A DNA stretch of 27,983 nt, from contig MQVO02000117.1 of assembly GCA_001986395.2 (NCBI GenBank), positions 1-27,983 on the forward strand, written 5' to 3'. Source of the DNA: Irpex lacteus (taxonomy: Eukaryota; Basidiomycota; Agaricomycetes; Polyporales; Irpicaceae). The notes under the pieces were generated by a model. That model had not been told where the DNA came from, did not search any database, and saw only the letters and a list, made by a program, of their open reading frames with translations. A program made the position numbers and the translations under genes. Positions 1 through 10,645 of the stretch are shown here, piece by piece (the first letter of the stretch is position 1; each line of letters opens with the position of its first letter).

Positions 1-1720
1 TTCTTTCCGTCTTTCACGCCAGTCCTTAGTTTAACAGTGACCGGGACGTCGCCAAGAGCCTTATTCATGCCGACAATAATCTTGCCTACTTGTTTGCAGC
101 GTCGAGTACTAGATCGGCAGAGTTGAGGTAAAACATCTTCAACGAGTCGAGCATAGCCACTCACGCGCCGATCCGCTACCAGTCTTGTATACAAGATCGA
201 TAGGACACCCACAATTGATGTCAACGAAGTCAAGGTTGCCTTCACAAACTTTGCCAATTATCTCCGCTGCTGGTACGAGTAGTTGTGGTTTACTTCCAGC
301 GATTTGTACGCCAAAAATGGACTCTGATGGATGTCGTCTGACGAGCGACCATTCTTCCTTCGAGCCTTGCGTAAACGAATTTGCCAAGCCCACTGTCCAA
401 ACGTTAACACGAAAAAGTGGAAAAAGTTAGGAGAAGGCCTCACTCTCTCCGCAAGTAATATCTGCGCCGTAGTCAACGCATATCCTGCGAAAGGGCTACT
501 GAAGTAGTCAGAACCATACAAGTATTAGTAAACCGTTCTTACCAGGTTTCCGACGGTCGTTAATGGTGCTAAGTCTGGGGCATTGCGATGTCAGTATACA
601 TATGCAAACCTGTACTGTAATGGCGACAGACATGTTTTGCCCTTCCAGTGAAGCCGCTTTTTCTCGGACGGCCTCAGAGGAACATCAGGCGTATCGTCTA
701 TGGATCCTTCAGGCAATCCCTCTGCGACAGAGTTGACGGATTTAGAGGTGTGGGGAGTTGCCTCTGTACTGGCCTCTTCCTGCTCAGGCTCTTGCACGAC
801 CACAACAGACTCTTTCGCCTCCTTGGCTTCCTTGGCCTTCCTTTGCTCGGCTTCCGTAGCAGCTTGTAACTCCTTGAGATAAGCATCTGCAATGGGATGA
901 GGGAACTTTATGTCATCGCATCTTAAGCACTCATGAGCTAGTGGACTGTCATACTTTCTTCGTCCTTATTCGCTTTAAAATGTCGCCATCAATCGTGTTC
1001 AACTCCGTTTGCGTGGTTGCGGCAACTGCTTTCTTCTCCTCGTCGACGACCAGGATTGTCTGACCACTTTCGTCCAACCTGGCGTGGCCGCCAAGGAAGC
1101 GACACTTCAGCCCATACCTACATTCTCCTGTTGCGTCAAAAACAGGACAATGCGCCCTAGGATCGAACGGAGGTCCATCGCCTTCGGACATATCCGTATC
1201 CTCTGCTAATGAAACGAATGGCGCCGCATCCGAGAACGCAGTTACCGGAGGGATGATGATGTCCTTCGGTTTGGCTGCAAGATATGCGGTGACGTCGTGC
1301 GTATTGCGGCACCTATGGGAGAGTTTAGCAGGAAGATATGGTAGTGAGGGCGCGTATCCATACTGATCCCCAAACTCGCATATTCTTCCGCTGGCAATAC
1401 GCCAGCATAGTTCGACGTCATCGCGAACCTTTTGAAATCGGCGTCCTTTGTTGGCACCGCGCTTATTCTTCTTTTCCTCCTTGGACCATTTCTTCTTTGC
1501 GCGACCACCAGACGTACCATCGTTGGTTTCGTCGTTAACCGTAGGCCTCGGATTGTTTACATGGCTTGTGCTACCTTCTGCAGCATCGTCGTCCGGCAAT
1601 GCAGAGACTTGAGTCGAGATCAAAAACCTTTAACTGCATCAGACAAACGAGAGGGAGCACTGCTGAGTGAGTTTGGACGAACTCGGGTTTGATTGGTGCA
1701 GTGCCAGGGGGAAGTGACAT
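1..1720 (-). CDS. DUS3: tRNA-dihydrouridine(47) synthase DUS3, 3' end cut by window edge
   Basis: DUS3 reduces a uridine (U47 in yeast tRNAs) to dihydrouridine with an FMN cofactor. I place the start at the ATG at 1720-1718, because the reading [14 protein letters not shown] matches the family N-terminus; the next splice, near 1620-1650, is not settled. Two CCCH zinc fingers follow. The first (about 1300-1440) has C-x8-C-x5-C-x3-H once an intron beginning GTATGG is removed; the second (about 1110-1170) reads [10 protein letters not shown]...CRFLGGH. A Glu/Lys-rich linker comes next (about 700-880), then the TIM-barrel domain with [23 protein letters not shown] and the active-site loop [18 protein letters not shown] (Cys at about 210). 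The left edge cuts the gene in [11 protein letters not shown], so the C-terminal part of the barrel and the helical domain are missing. One apparent base deletion lies near 86 (see findings). Identity is firm; exon borders are approximate. Confidence 0.93.
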
Positions 1721-2118
1721 GTTTCCTACAATGACATGGCACGTTTACTTCAGTGCTGTATCCGAGAGAAATTTAATTCGACCTACGTCCTTTAAACATA
1801 AGTTGTAGCAGCAATGACGGTTTGAAGATCAGCGGGCAACTTGCGAATTTGATTGGCCATGACAGGCGCCCGGTAGTTGCCGGAGTGAGTGGCGCTGAGA
1901 GGAGACGAGCGCTCAGGCTGGAGAACGCTGACGACTCGGAGCGTCCTTCGAGTTACAGCCCCTCACCATGTAGGTGGCCTGGCAAGCAAGTACATATGAG
2001 ATCGCAATCATTTCGACTACAATAGCCTTCATCCCTTTAATGCACATATACAACGCCTTAGGACATTTTATCGTGATTTTTATCGAGGTCTGGTAAGTAC
2101 ATCCGCCGATTCCAAAAA
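1721..2118. other. Intergenic region, DUS3 upstream / desaturase downstream
   Basis: This is 398 bp between the desaturase stop and the DUS3 start, both on the minus strand. It should hold the desaturase 3' UTR and polyadenylation site and the DUS3 promoter. I see no coding signal that resembles a known family, and no clear TATA box. Confidence 0.6.
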
Positions 2119-3866
2119 TTACATGGCACTATTGCTAAGCTGCCGTTGTGCTTGACCATACTTGTTCTTATAGAACACAATGTCGCCATCATCTTCAATA
2201 AAGCAGCATTCTGTGAACGATCGATACAGGGCACGGAACGAATTCTAATCGGCAGTGTTAGCTTAAGACACTGGTGATTAAAAAGCAATTGTAATGCCCC
2301 TACAGTTGAATCAAAGTTGTAGTCTTCCCCAAGAAGGCCGCGCAGTATTGCAGTCACTTGCGGCTGATTGTCTTATGAATTGTATCAATACCGGTGATAA
2401 AGATGTATGAAAACCGGCGCTCACAGAATGGGATATTGGAGAATAAATGGTGAGCGATATGGTCATGCGACACCTACCAAATCATGTTCGATAAGTAGAC
2501 CATCGCTTTGTAGGATGATGAAGTTGTGATGCTTACGTTTAGCAAGAAGAAGCGGCCCAGTGGCCCGAGGAGCGGCCTGTCAACCGTAGCAAGTGCACCT
2601 CTAAGCCAGGTCCACTCCTTTGCTCGATAATGTGGGATCGTTGGATCGGTATGATGCAAGAAGGTTAACATGATGATCCAGTGATTGGCCAGCTTCGGAA
2701 ACAGGCGTCAGAATTCCACATGGGGCATATAAGAAGGGACAACTGTACAAGGTACGGAATGAAGTAAACCTTGATGAAGTTACGCAATCCGACGTGATAG
2801 CCATAGGCCATGAGGATGCAACTCATCACCGCGAGGCCAATATTAGAAATGACTATCCGATGTCTCTTCTCGTTTTTGAATAGCGGTGAAGAAGGCGAGA
2901 AATGCTGAAACACTATGAGTTATTCATTTATTCGGGGGCACCGATTTCTGAAATTCGACTTACGTTTGTCCCTGGGGGTACATCGGAGAGCCGAGTGTGT
3001 TCTGTAAGAGGTATGACTGCCACCCCAGCAGCTGCATGAGCAGCATTCTGCCGAATACGAATAACGGAGTGTCGTCGAAGATTTCTTGATAGTCCAACGG
3101 TAGCGCTTGTTTCTCGGGGGGCAGTAAATAGTCGCTGCGGGTGCGCGGAACGTAGTTCTCCTCGCGCTCAACGGAGTTCGCGGCATTCTACAATACAGTT
3201 AGTAATAGCGTATGTTTCTATGTGTCAAGTTTCACTAACATGATGCATCTTATGCGTAACGCGCCAAGCATAGTACGGAACCAATAGGAACTACGGCCAT
3301 GTCAGTCTCGTCAACCCTTCGGAGGGGGTAAAACATACTGTATGCAATGTATACCCGATTACATGATTCACCCAATCATACGATGAGAGAGAGCCGTGGC
3401 CGGCTTCGTGGCCTAGAATTATACCGCGTTTATCAGTATATTACACGAACAAACCAATTCTATAGCTTACTCAAACACCAAAACCCCGCAAAGGTCAGGC
3501 TCTGGAAAAACCAATATACTGGCCACAGAACACAACGCATAGCGGTTGACGAGAGTGCGGCGCCACTCGTGAAGCCATGCGTGTTCAGCGACCTGTCCAG
3601 ACACGTTGTGATAAGGTAAAATGCTATCGACAGCCCAATCGTACGGAAGACGTATTGCAGTGCCACGAAAGTTGACTTGTTGAAGAGATGTCTCGGAATA
3701 GCAGCATGGATTTGTGATAAGGTGATCTGCTTCTCTCGTCAGCGATGCCACGACGGGATCAACGGAAGCACAGACGGACCTGAGGAGGTGTGAAAGGCTT
3801 CTGCTTCCGATACTCATACTCGGCAGAGTTCCTCAACAGGCTAGAAAGCGGATAGTTGCTCATCAT
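2119..3866 (-). CDS. FAD2: Δ12 (oleate) fatty-acid desaturase, ~417 aa, about nine introns
   Basis: The enzyme is an ER membrane di-iron desaturase that turns oleoyl into linoleoyl chains on phospholipids. Ten exons join in frame from ATG 3866 to TAA 2119. Exon 1 ends in PFTPPQ and exon 2 begins ITLSQIHAAIPRHLF. The three histidine boxes are present: HEAGH (residue ~116, split just before it by an intron), HKMHH (~152) and HDHIAHH (~340). HHTDPTIPHYRAKEW and LRGALATVDRPLLG, typical of Δ12 enzymes, lie at about 2560-2660. The tail IEDDGDIVFYKN is the usual C-terminus of fungal Δ12 enzymes. The third box reads HIAHH where HVAHH is commoner, a mild change. No residue essential for iron binding is missing, so it looks functional. 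A Δ12/Δ15 bifunctional or Δ15 enzyme cannot be excluded by reading alone. Confidence 0.93.
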
Positions 3867-6151
3867 GACAAGGATACGGGGCTAGCGTGAGACGTGGAGA
3901 GGGGCCAGCGCAAACCATTATGCGACGCTCGTCGAGGCCTTATATCTCTCACCGGTGATCAAACGGTCGAATTTCATGTCTGCCGACGATGTCTTGGTGC
4001 CCATTTCGCATCGCGCGTCCTTCAAGACATGTGTGCGGTGCTGGCATATCAAAACGTGACATGTACAAATAGTTCCTACAACCACCGCCTGACAGTTCTC
4101 TCGGGCCTCGTGCTCAGGCTGGCGACGATTCCGGGGGACAGATTCTAAACATGTCAGACGACGAAATAATTCCGTTGGAATGAATTTACTACCTCGTGTG
4201 AACCTGTTCTCGGATTGGTTTAATGACGGTGGTGGGCTATCTCCAAGTACTGGAGTATCGGTTATCGGAGACGTGCTGTGCAATGCGACGAAACTTCAAT
4301 CTGCGACCTACAACCCTGCAAACAATGCAATGTACAACTTGCCTATTGCGGTGAGATTATGCAATACTAGCAAGGCCCGCGGGCGTCCCCACTAAGTGCA
4401 TTGCACGTTTCCTGAGAAAGTCAAGTTCTGCCACGCCATAGAAGGCCTAGATCTCTTGCAGAACCATATCCGTGTACTTGATGCATACGGCATACGGAAA
4501 CAAATACAAACCGAAGCGGAGAAGATGAATTTGGGTTTTGTCATAAGCGTGATAGGCTTCGGTTACGGCCTATCCTTAAGCAGCACTTGAGCATTGAGAC
4601 ATGTACTGAGCAATTCCCAAAGTACTTTCCGCAGCTGCTTTCATGGCTTGGAAGTATATAGGATGACTGGAAGGCGGAAATGGGGAACCGCATTGCCCTC
4701 CCGCGCAGAAGCCGTGTAGCTTGGATGATTGACAAGGCCTGTCGTTGATAATTGATACACGGCAAATCCCCAAATTAAAGGCAAATGAAGCCTCAAGATT
4801 AAGCCGCAGTCACCCCGCAAACTTTGACCAGGCACTGACCGGTACTGACCGCTGACATCGGGGAGCATGCGCTGCTGACGAAGACAGCATTAAGCATCGA
4901 AGGCGCCCAAGCAGCCACTGTACCCTTACGCAAGCTTCGAATCTTGAAAAGGGAAGTGTGACAGGTACTACTCTTGTCGTCGTCATCCCGAGTCGTGTTG
5001 ATTGCGAATGCATATCAAATCCCAGTAAGAACTGGGGTGCCATGCTCACAGAGCTGCTTCGACAGGTCAATCACGCCAGGGCGGAAGTAGCCGGGATTTC
5101 GCACCGTTCTGGCAACACATGCCCTCTCTGAAGATCCCAGCTCCTCTCGCAAGTCGTGTGAAGAATGAGCATAGGGTGTGGGTCCACGTAACCAGCCGAG
5201 AGACATCCCACATGTATCGATTACGAGACGCGCCTGAGGCTATTTGCAGTCATACATTTCACGTAAGTTTGCGTGCCCAGGTTCCAGGAAATTCGGAGGT
5301 CATGTCGTTAGTCCGGAGCTGCCAGGAAGCAGACGAAACGAACCAGAAGCAGGAAACACCGCCCGCCATTATTCGACCATTACCTGTCGATGTCTTGTGG
5401 CGACAAACAGTCACTAGAAAAACCGGTAAGATGAAGTAAACTGATAATGTACAGCGGTTCAGGCCTGCAGGAATTGAATACAAACGATGTGAGTGAGCGC
5501 GGGTAAAATCACAAAATGAAGTGATTCCTACCGGACGAGTGCATATCAACAGCCCCGAGTAATTACCAGCACACTGCGCAAGGATCCCTGGATTGTTGGC
5601 AAGCGAAACATGCACGTTTTAAAGCACGAGGGTATTCCAGTTGTCGACATGAGCAGCCGAGGAATATTAATCCACTCCGAGTCGTGGCAGAACGGGAACG
5701 GGAAGTTGAAACGTTGAAGGCTTGTCCGGGCCCCTCAGGCTCTAGCGCTTTGCAGGTGCCTTTCAACGTGACATCATAACCCTGATAAAGCGTGACAATT
5801 CTCCTTGCGTGTCGAGCTGAGCAACCCTTCAGGCCTCAGGCCTTCAAGCTTCAAGCTTTAGGGATTGAGCTTCAACATAAGCATTCGGATTTGAAACTAC
5901 TCCTCTCTTGTGCACGTAAATAAGCAGAGCCTATCATAAGAAAAGATACTCTGCGCGACGTTAACCCTGATGATACTTAATGTCATAATTGTGTGTATGG
6001 TCACAGGTTTATGTCACGGCAACTTCCTATCGCCGAGGAATCTCGGTTTTCTCTGGCACTTTCACACTGAACTGTCACAGTAAGTTGCGTTTGCCACCAC
6101 AACCTATGAGAAGCCTCAGAATCGGAAATTTTGTTTCAGTTCAGCCATAGT
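3867..6151. other. Gene-poor 2.3-kb interval between divergent genes
   Basis: This lies between the starts of the desaturase (minus) and the TPR gene (plus), so it holds both promoters. Open frames here are short (at most about 120 codons), lack recognisable motifs, and cannot be joined by splice signals into a family I know. I see no LTR pair, tRNA or inverted-repeat element. Local curiosities are tandem 7-mers at 5830-5857 and three copies of CTGAC near 4835-4857. It could hold a non-coding RNA or an old decayed insertion, but nothing in the sequence shows that. Confidence 0.5.
5830..5857. repeat. Two adjacent tandem 7-mer duplications
   Basis: CAGGCCT occurs twice in a row (5830-5843), followed at once by TCAAGCT twice in a row (5844-5857). 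The half-palindromes AGGCCT and AAGCTT let the stretch fold on itself. No function is implied. Confidence 0.8.
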
Positions 6152-7521
6152 ATGCCTCCGCGTCATCGAGGCGGGCAGAGGGACCCGTTCGCAGGTCTAC
6201 CGGACGATGCACAAAATGTACTTCAGGTGAATGACAATCGTTCTTATGTTTACTCAAACAGGAGTTCAAGAAATTTTGTAGGATCTACTGGGAAACTATC
6301 AGCCTAGAGCCAATGCACCACCTGGAGCAGACATAGCACGAATGTTGTCCGATAAGACTCCCGAGCAACTGGATAAGATCGTCGAGGCACTGTCTGGCCT
6401 GGGGGAAGCTGAAGTTGACCTCGAAGCCTTCGATTATACGCAGGTGAAGGTGAAGAAAAGCTCGTTTTGGGTTATGCAGTTGTCCGCGGATGGGTTCGTG
6501 GGCCCGAATAACGAATACTCTCATGAGTTTAAAGAAGGCTATAAGCCGAATTTCCAACTCATAATCTGTGGGCATCTCGTTCATATAATTGCCTTGCCTA
6601 CATATTCTAACGGTGATGCACGTAGACGATGAAAGATCCAGTTTTAGGGCAACTGACTTCTCATCAGGTGGTTTGCCTACCTCCTCGTCATTGCTTACGT
6701 TCGTGGAACCCCTAGGCCCGGAACAGAAGCAGATCACTGAAGAGCTTATTGGACAGGTTATTAAAGAAAGCCATCGCGAACCCAATGCCACCTCTCCGAC
6801 CATGTCTTCCTGGGCTGCTGCTCATTGCTCTCAAATTGAGTCCACACGTTGATAGTCTCCGGCCATTCCTCGATTCGTTGCCTGCTCCATTCAGCTGGCG
6901 GGTCGAGACACCGTCAGTACACGTAAATCATCTCTCGCTGAAGCACGTGGACTGAGTGTGATACAGGGAGGAAGCTGCGGAGGTAGCATCTGGTGTCTAC
7001 GAGAGGAACGTCAAGGGTGTTGCACAAGGCTTGTCCACCGGGCAATCCGAGAAAAGTCTTGGAAATCAAGCTCTGGCCAGTAAAGATCGCCAGAAAGCGC
7101 TTAAGCACTACACCGAAGCCATCGAATCCCTTCAAGATGCCATTTCGCAGAGTCCGAATGCAGAAGAAGAGAAAAAGATCGCAGAGTTGATGAGTGTGTG
7201 TTACACAAATAGATCGGCCGCGTGGATGATGGGGGGAGGTGGTTTCGATCCGAAAAGGGCTCTCAAGGATGCAGAGGACGGGGTCAAATGGAATGAGAAC
7301 TATTCGAAAGCGTGAGGCTTCAAAATTCCATGCTGTGCCAGATATCGCTTGATTGACATAGTGCTTTTTATAGATTTTACAGGCAGGCGAAATCTTATTA
7401 TCTCCTTGGCGAGAAGACGAAGGCAGTTGAGGTTCTTCGCGGAGCTCTAGCTCGGCCCCAGCTTAGGAACGACAAGGGTCTCAGTGATTATCTGAAAGAA
7501 CTCGAGCCTGACGAAGCTTGA
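6152..7521 (+). CDS. TPR-repeat protein of unknown function, with a probable one-base frameshift
   Basis: The start MPPRHRGGQRDPFAGLPDD (6152) is followed by a 54-nt intron (GTGAAT...TTTGTAG), after which DLLGNYQPRANAPPGADIAR continues in frame. The first half, to about 6755, is a conserved-looking domain with FDYTQVKVKKSSFWVMQLS and SFRATDFSSGGLP. The second half (from about 7000) is a tetratricopeptide region: LGNQALASKDRQKALKHYTE, then YTNRSAAWMM, then RQAKSYYLLGEKTKAVEVL, ending ELEPDEA (TGA 7519-7521). TPRs usually bind other proteins, for example Hsp70/Hsp90 tails, but no partner is shown. Between LIGQ (ending 6756) and LLKKAIANPMPPLRP (from 6758) the frame shifts by one G with no splice signal. 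It could be a sequencing error, a real lesion, or a missed intron. The gene converges on the ArfGAP gene. Confidence 0.7.
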
Positions 7522-7794
7522 AATATCGTCATCCTGGTCACTGAACTTTGAACGCTGCGCTGGCAAATGTGTAAAGTCAAGACGCAAAATCGCGAACACG
7601 TAACAGTTCTCTATGTCCACTTATCTTTCACATTCATCCGCAGGAAACGCCCACTTCCCAGCAGTGTCATCGCCAGCTGTTGCGCCACTGCCTAACTTCC
7701 AAATTAAATGTAATTACAATAACTGTCCTGTGTCTTCAATATTACATGACAACAACCCAACCCTTATTCCGCGCTTCATCCATTTCCATCCGTA

Positions 7795-9630
7795 TTACCA
7801 CTGCTGTTGATGTTGCGGAGGCTGCTGTATCCAACTCGTGAATGGATTGGTATTTGAATTATCGGTAGGCTGCATGGCATATCCTTGCTGCATCATGGAC
7901 GCCTGCTGCATAGGTTGTTGCATTTGACCGAATGGCGATGGCGTTGACCCAGTGTATGACTGAGGCGTAGCAGTCATAAACGGCGTCCCTGGACCAGCCG
8001 ACTGTGCCTGTCCATATGGATTCGTCATCGGGGTGAACTGTCCCGTTGGCTGTGGCTGGAACATTTGCTGTGGCTGCTGGTGGAAAAATTGCTGCTGAGA
8101 CGGCTGTTGCGATAGTGTAGACTGGCCATATGGAGATGCGGATGGCATGAATACAGGTGGCTGAGGAGAAGGTGTAAACCCGCCAGCTCCTGCCCCCGAA
8201 GGTACCATGCCGGCAGGAAGAGGCTGCGGGGAGAACGGGTTTGGGCTGGGGGCCAAAGTTTGTTGGGAACCGAATGGTGAGACCGACGGCTGCAGTGTCT
8301 GCATTCCAGTCTGGAATGGCGAGGTGCCAAACTGCATACCTGTCGGGGTAGCGCTTAATCCTGAGCCTAAACTCATACTACGTCCGACATTGCCCGGCTG
8401 TTGCTGAAGCATTGACGGAAACGCAGCACCCGGACTGGCAGATAGGCGATTGAAGGGATTGGAAGTCGGCGCAGACAGGAAGGATGGAGTTGACGATGTC
8501 GCCGAAATGGTCACTGGCTGTGTCGCGGCTGCAGACATGGTTGGCTGGAATGAAGCGACTTGGAGAGGTAGTGTAGCGTCAATGGTCCTCGACTGCTGTT
8601 GTAAAGACTGCAGATCGCTCCAAGGCCCGTTCTGGGGTTGTTGAGTTTGCGACGGTTGCTGCGTTTGTGTAGGGAGAGATACCGGGTGTGAAGTCGATCT
8701 CAGCGGGTTGCGTGTCACTCCAGATGGAAGTGAAGGCAGCGGTGAAGCTGATCCAGCGGGCGCGGGCGCTGAAGGTTTCTGGGGTGGTGCCGGGGCTGAT
8801 ATAGATGCGATGTCTTTCGACTGTTGGCGAGCAGGAAGGGTAGCCGCAGATCTCGAAGGTCCGAGCAACGCGGCAACTGCTGCTGAGCGATCGACAGGCG
8901 AGGAGCTATTGAGAGGCGGGAAACGGCCAAATGAACTGGAAGACGGTGCTGCTTGCATGTACTTCTTGAACTCATATTTATCTAGTAGGTTGTCAGTATT
9001 GTGACGTAGCGAAGGAAAGATGCACTTACTTCGAATGTACTTCTCCAGTTCGCTATCCCTCTCGGAGTCGATCATGTTGGTCGGAGGTGGATGTCTTCTT
9101 TCGTCCGGATTGTACAAGGCATTTGATTTTACGTTCCCATTCTGCTTCATATTCTTCAAGAACAGGGAAAGAAAGGATGAAGTGTCAACATGAGCCTGAC
9201 CACATTCAGTGAACACGAATGCGAACTTCGACCTGTTCCTTCGACCAGGAGTCCAGAGTTAAGCTCTTCCTGATGTCATAGATTCAGCTTACACGTACGT
9301 GTCGACAAACATGCGACGTACACTTTTGTTATGTGAGTCCCGATCTTCCGGTGTATGCTCGCACAGTTCACGCTGTTGCATTTGGTGGTCTCAGAGTTTG
9401 TCAATCCATAGTGCAAAACCACGCACCAGATGAAGATTCCCAGGTTATGCGAGGCCCACCTTGGCGCTCTTGCCTTACAATCAGCACAGACATCTGAAGG
9501 TGCATACAGGCGTCAGAGTCAATGTGCTGGATCAGTCGTCGTGTCGTAACTCACCATTTCCTGGTTGATTAGCAAGTTCGAGTAAGATGCGCTGATTCTT
9601 CTCTGCCTGAAACTTATTTACGGCCGACAT
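7795..9630 (-). CDS. ArfGAP-domain protein with Gln/Pro-rich tail, ~510 aa
   Basis: ArfGAPs speed up GTP hydrolysis on Arf GTPases during vesicle coat cycles at Golgi and endosome membranes. The start MSAVNKFQAEKNQRILLELA (9630) leads into the zinc finger, with C-x2-C-x16-C-x2-C made of CADC and CVNC. The catalytic arginine is in IHRKIGTHITKV. The domain runs on through KSLTLDSWSKEQVE, NMKQNGNVKSNA and YNPDERRHPPPTNM to EKYIRNKYEFKKYM (about residue 115). Five introns are inferred, all with GT/AG ends and preserved frame. The rest is one exon rich in Gln, Pro, Ser and Met, without globular motifs. It carries three NPF tripeptides (SNPFNRL, PNPFSPQ, TNPFTSW), which are ligands for EH domains of endocytic proteins. 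This resembles yeast Gts1/Age2 or animal SMAP-type ArfGAPs; I cannot choose one orthologue. Confidence 0.92.
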
Positions 9631-9892
9631 TACTCTTGTAGCGAGTTATGGTGGAAGTGGTCGGAGGCAGAGTTCATGAAAGTGTGGCTTCAAGTGACGG
9701 CCGATCGCGTCTCGGCCTGGGAAAGCTTACCATGACGCATTGGGTAAGCATGTACCAACTGGCTCTTATCGCGATTTTAATATGTTCCTTATCTCCTTAG
9801 AAATCGTTGTTACCCCACATTGATCAGTGCATAGTATGTACCCGACAAGCACCTCGCTTACTTGTACCTTCTCTCCATAACCACCGTCGGCG
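9631..9892. promoter_or_regulatory. Short bidirectional promoter region (ArfGAP / KPWE protein)
   Basis: Only 262 bp separate the ArfGAP ATG (minus, 9630) from the chosen ATG of the KPWE protein (plus, 9893), so both promoters and 5' UTRs must share this space. An ATG at 9648 opens a short plus-strand frame ending at a good donor (GTAAGC, from about 9745). That may be a 5' UTR exon or an upstream ORF. Confidence 0.5.
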
Positions 9893-10540
9893 ATGCATCC
9901 GGCGATGGCGGGCTCACAACATACGACTCTGCAACAGTTTCACGCATATGACTTTGACTCCGACAAGCCGTATCAGGTCAGGATCGGGCCCTATATTTAT
10001 GTTAGAACGCTCTTCAACCGATGCTTTAGGATGGATTGCAGGGAATGATCTCTTCCGGCGTGTTAGAGGGAAAGACAGAAGACGAGAAGAAGACTTGGTT
10101 GCTCCAAACGAGAGTGTTTTACTACAACCAGTGAGTGCGAGTGGCAGGGTAATCGCCACTGGCTCATTATCGCGCGGCAACTATAGTGTGAACAGTACCG
10201 GACTCACGATTGAAGAAGTTCAAGCGGCGGAGGCAAATAACGCGACAGCGTCAGAGCACAGTAATACTTCAAATGCACCGTCTTCCCTTCAAGAGTCCAC
10301 ATCTTCCATACCTGACTCGAAGGTCGAACCTCGAACTTTGTCTTTCGCCGAACTCAAAGAGCTCATTGAGCAGGGCAAAACCGATCAAATACCAAACAAC
10401 CGGGTGATTCCTAATGACTTGAGTGTATGTCTAGAAGCACGACGATTGCATTGTGCATACAACTGAGCATCTATAAATGACAGGACGCAACTCCTAGTGA
10501 ATCGAAGGCCGTTGTAAGAAAGAAGCCATGGGAGGTCTAG
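9893..10540 (+). CDS. PEX39: KPWE-motif protein, candidate PEX39-type peroxin, 159 aa
   Basis: Four exons (9893-9976, 10030-10130, 10187-10424, 10484-10540) join with exact phase to give 159 residues. The N-terminus has a helical segment typical of fungal homologues, with LQQFHAYDFDSDKPYQ, then EGKTEDEKKTWLLQTRVFYY. A low-complexity linker follows, then LSFAELKELIEQGKTDQIPN with NNRVIPNDLS, and last VVRKKPWEV at the very C-terminus. From memory, an [R/K]PWE motif after such a helix defines PEX39 (human C6orf226, yeast YJR012C), a cytosolic factor that works with PEX7 to import PTS2 proteins into peroxisomes; Pex18/Pex21 share the motif. The motif and layout are seen; the PEX39 role is inferred. 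The upstream ATG at 9648 is an alternative start only if the first splice joins frames, which I could not achieve. Confidence 0.75.
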
Positions 10541-10645
10541 ATGGCCGTTGAACGTTACACGTTCGAAGCCGATGTGCGTAGTAATTTTTTCTTATCGGCG
10601 TAGTCTCTGCTAATCTGTTGACATTCATTCTCGTATATCAACCCG

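Noticed and set aside
1600..1623. DUS3 start near 1621
   Set aside because: The codon there is TTG and an in-frame stop lies just upstream. The ATG at 1720 gives the conserved GTAPIKPEF start.
3460..3820. The desaturase as a broken pseudogene, because its frames are interrupted
   Set aside because: Every interruption is removed by a GT...AG intron of about 50-150 nt, and all three histidine boxes and the tail are intact.
3918..4283. A minus-strand open frame of about 120 codons
   Set aside because: The composition looks random, no family resemblance is seen, and it overlaps the desaturase promoter.
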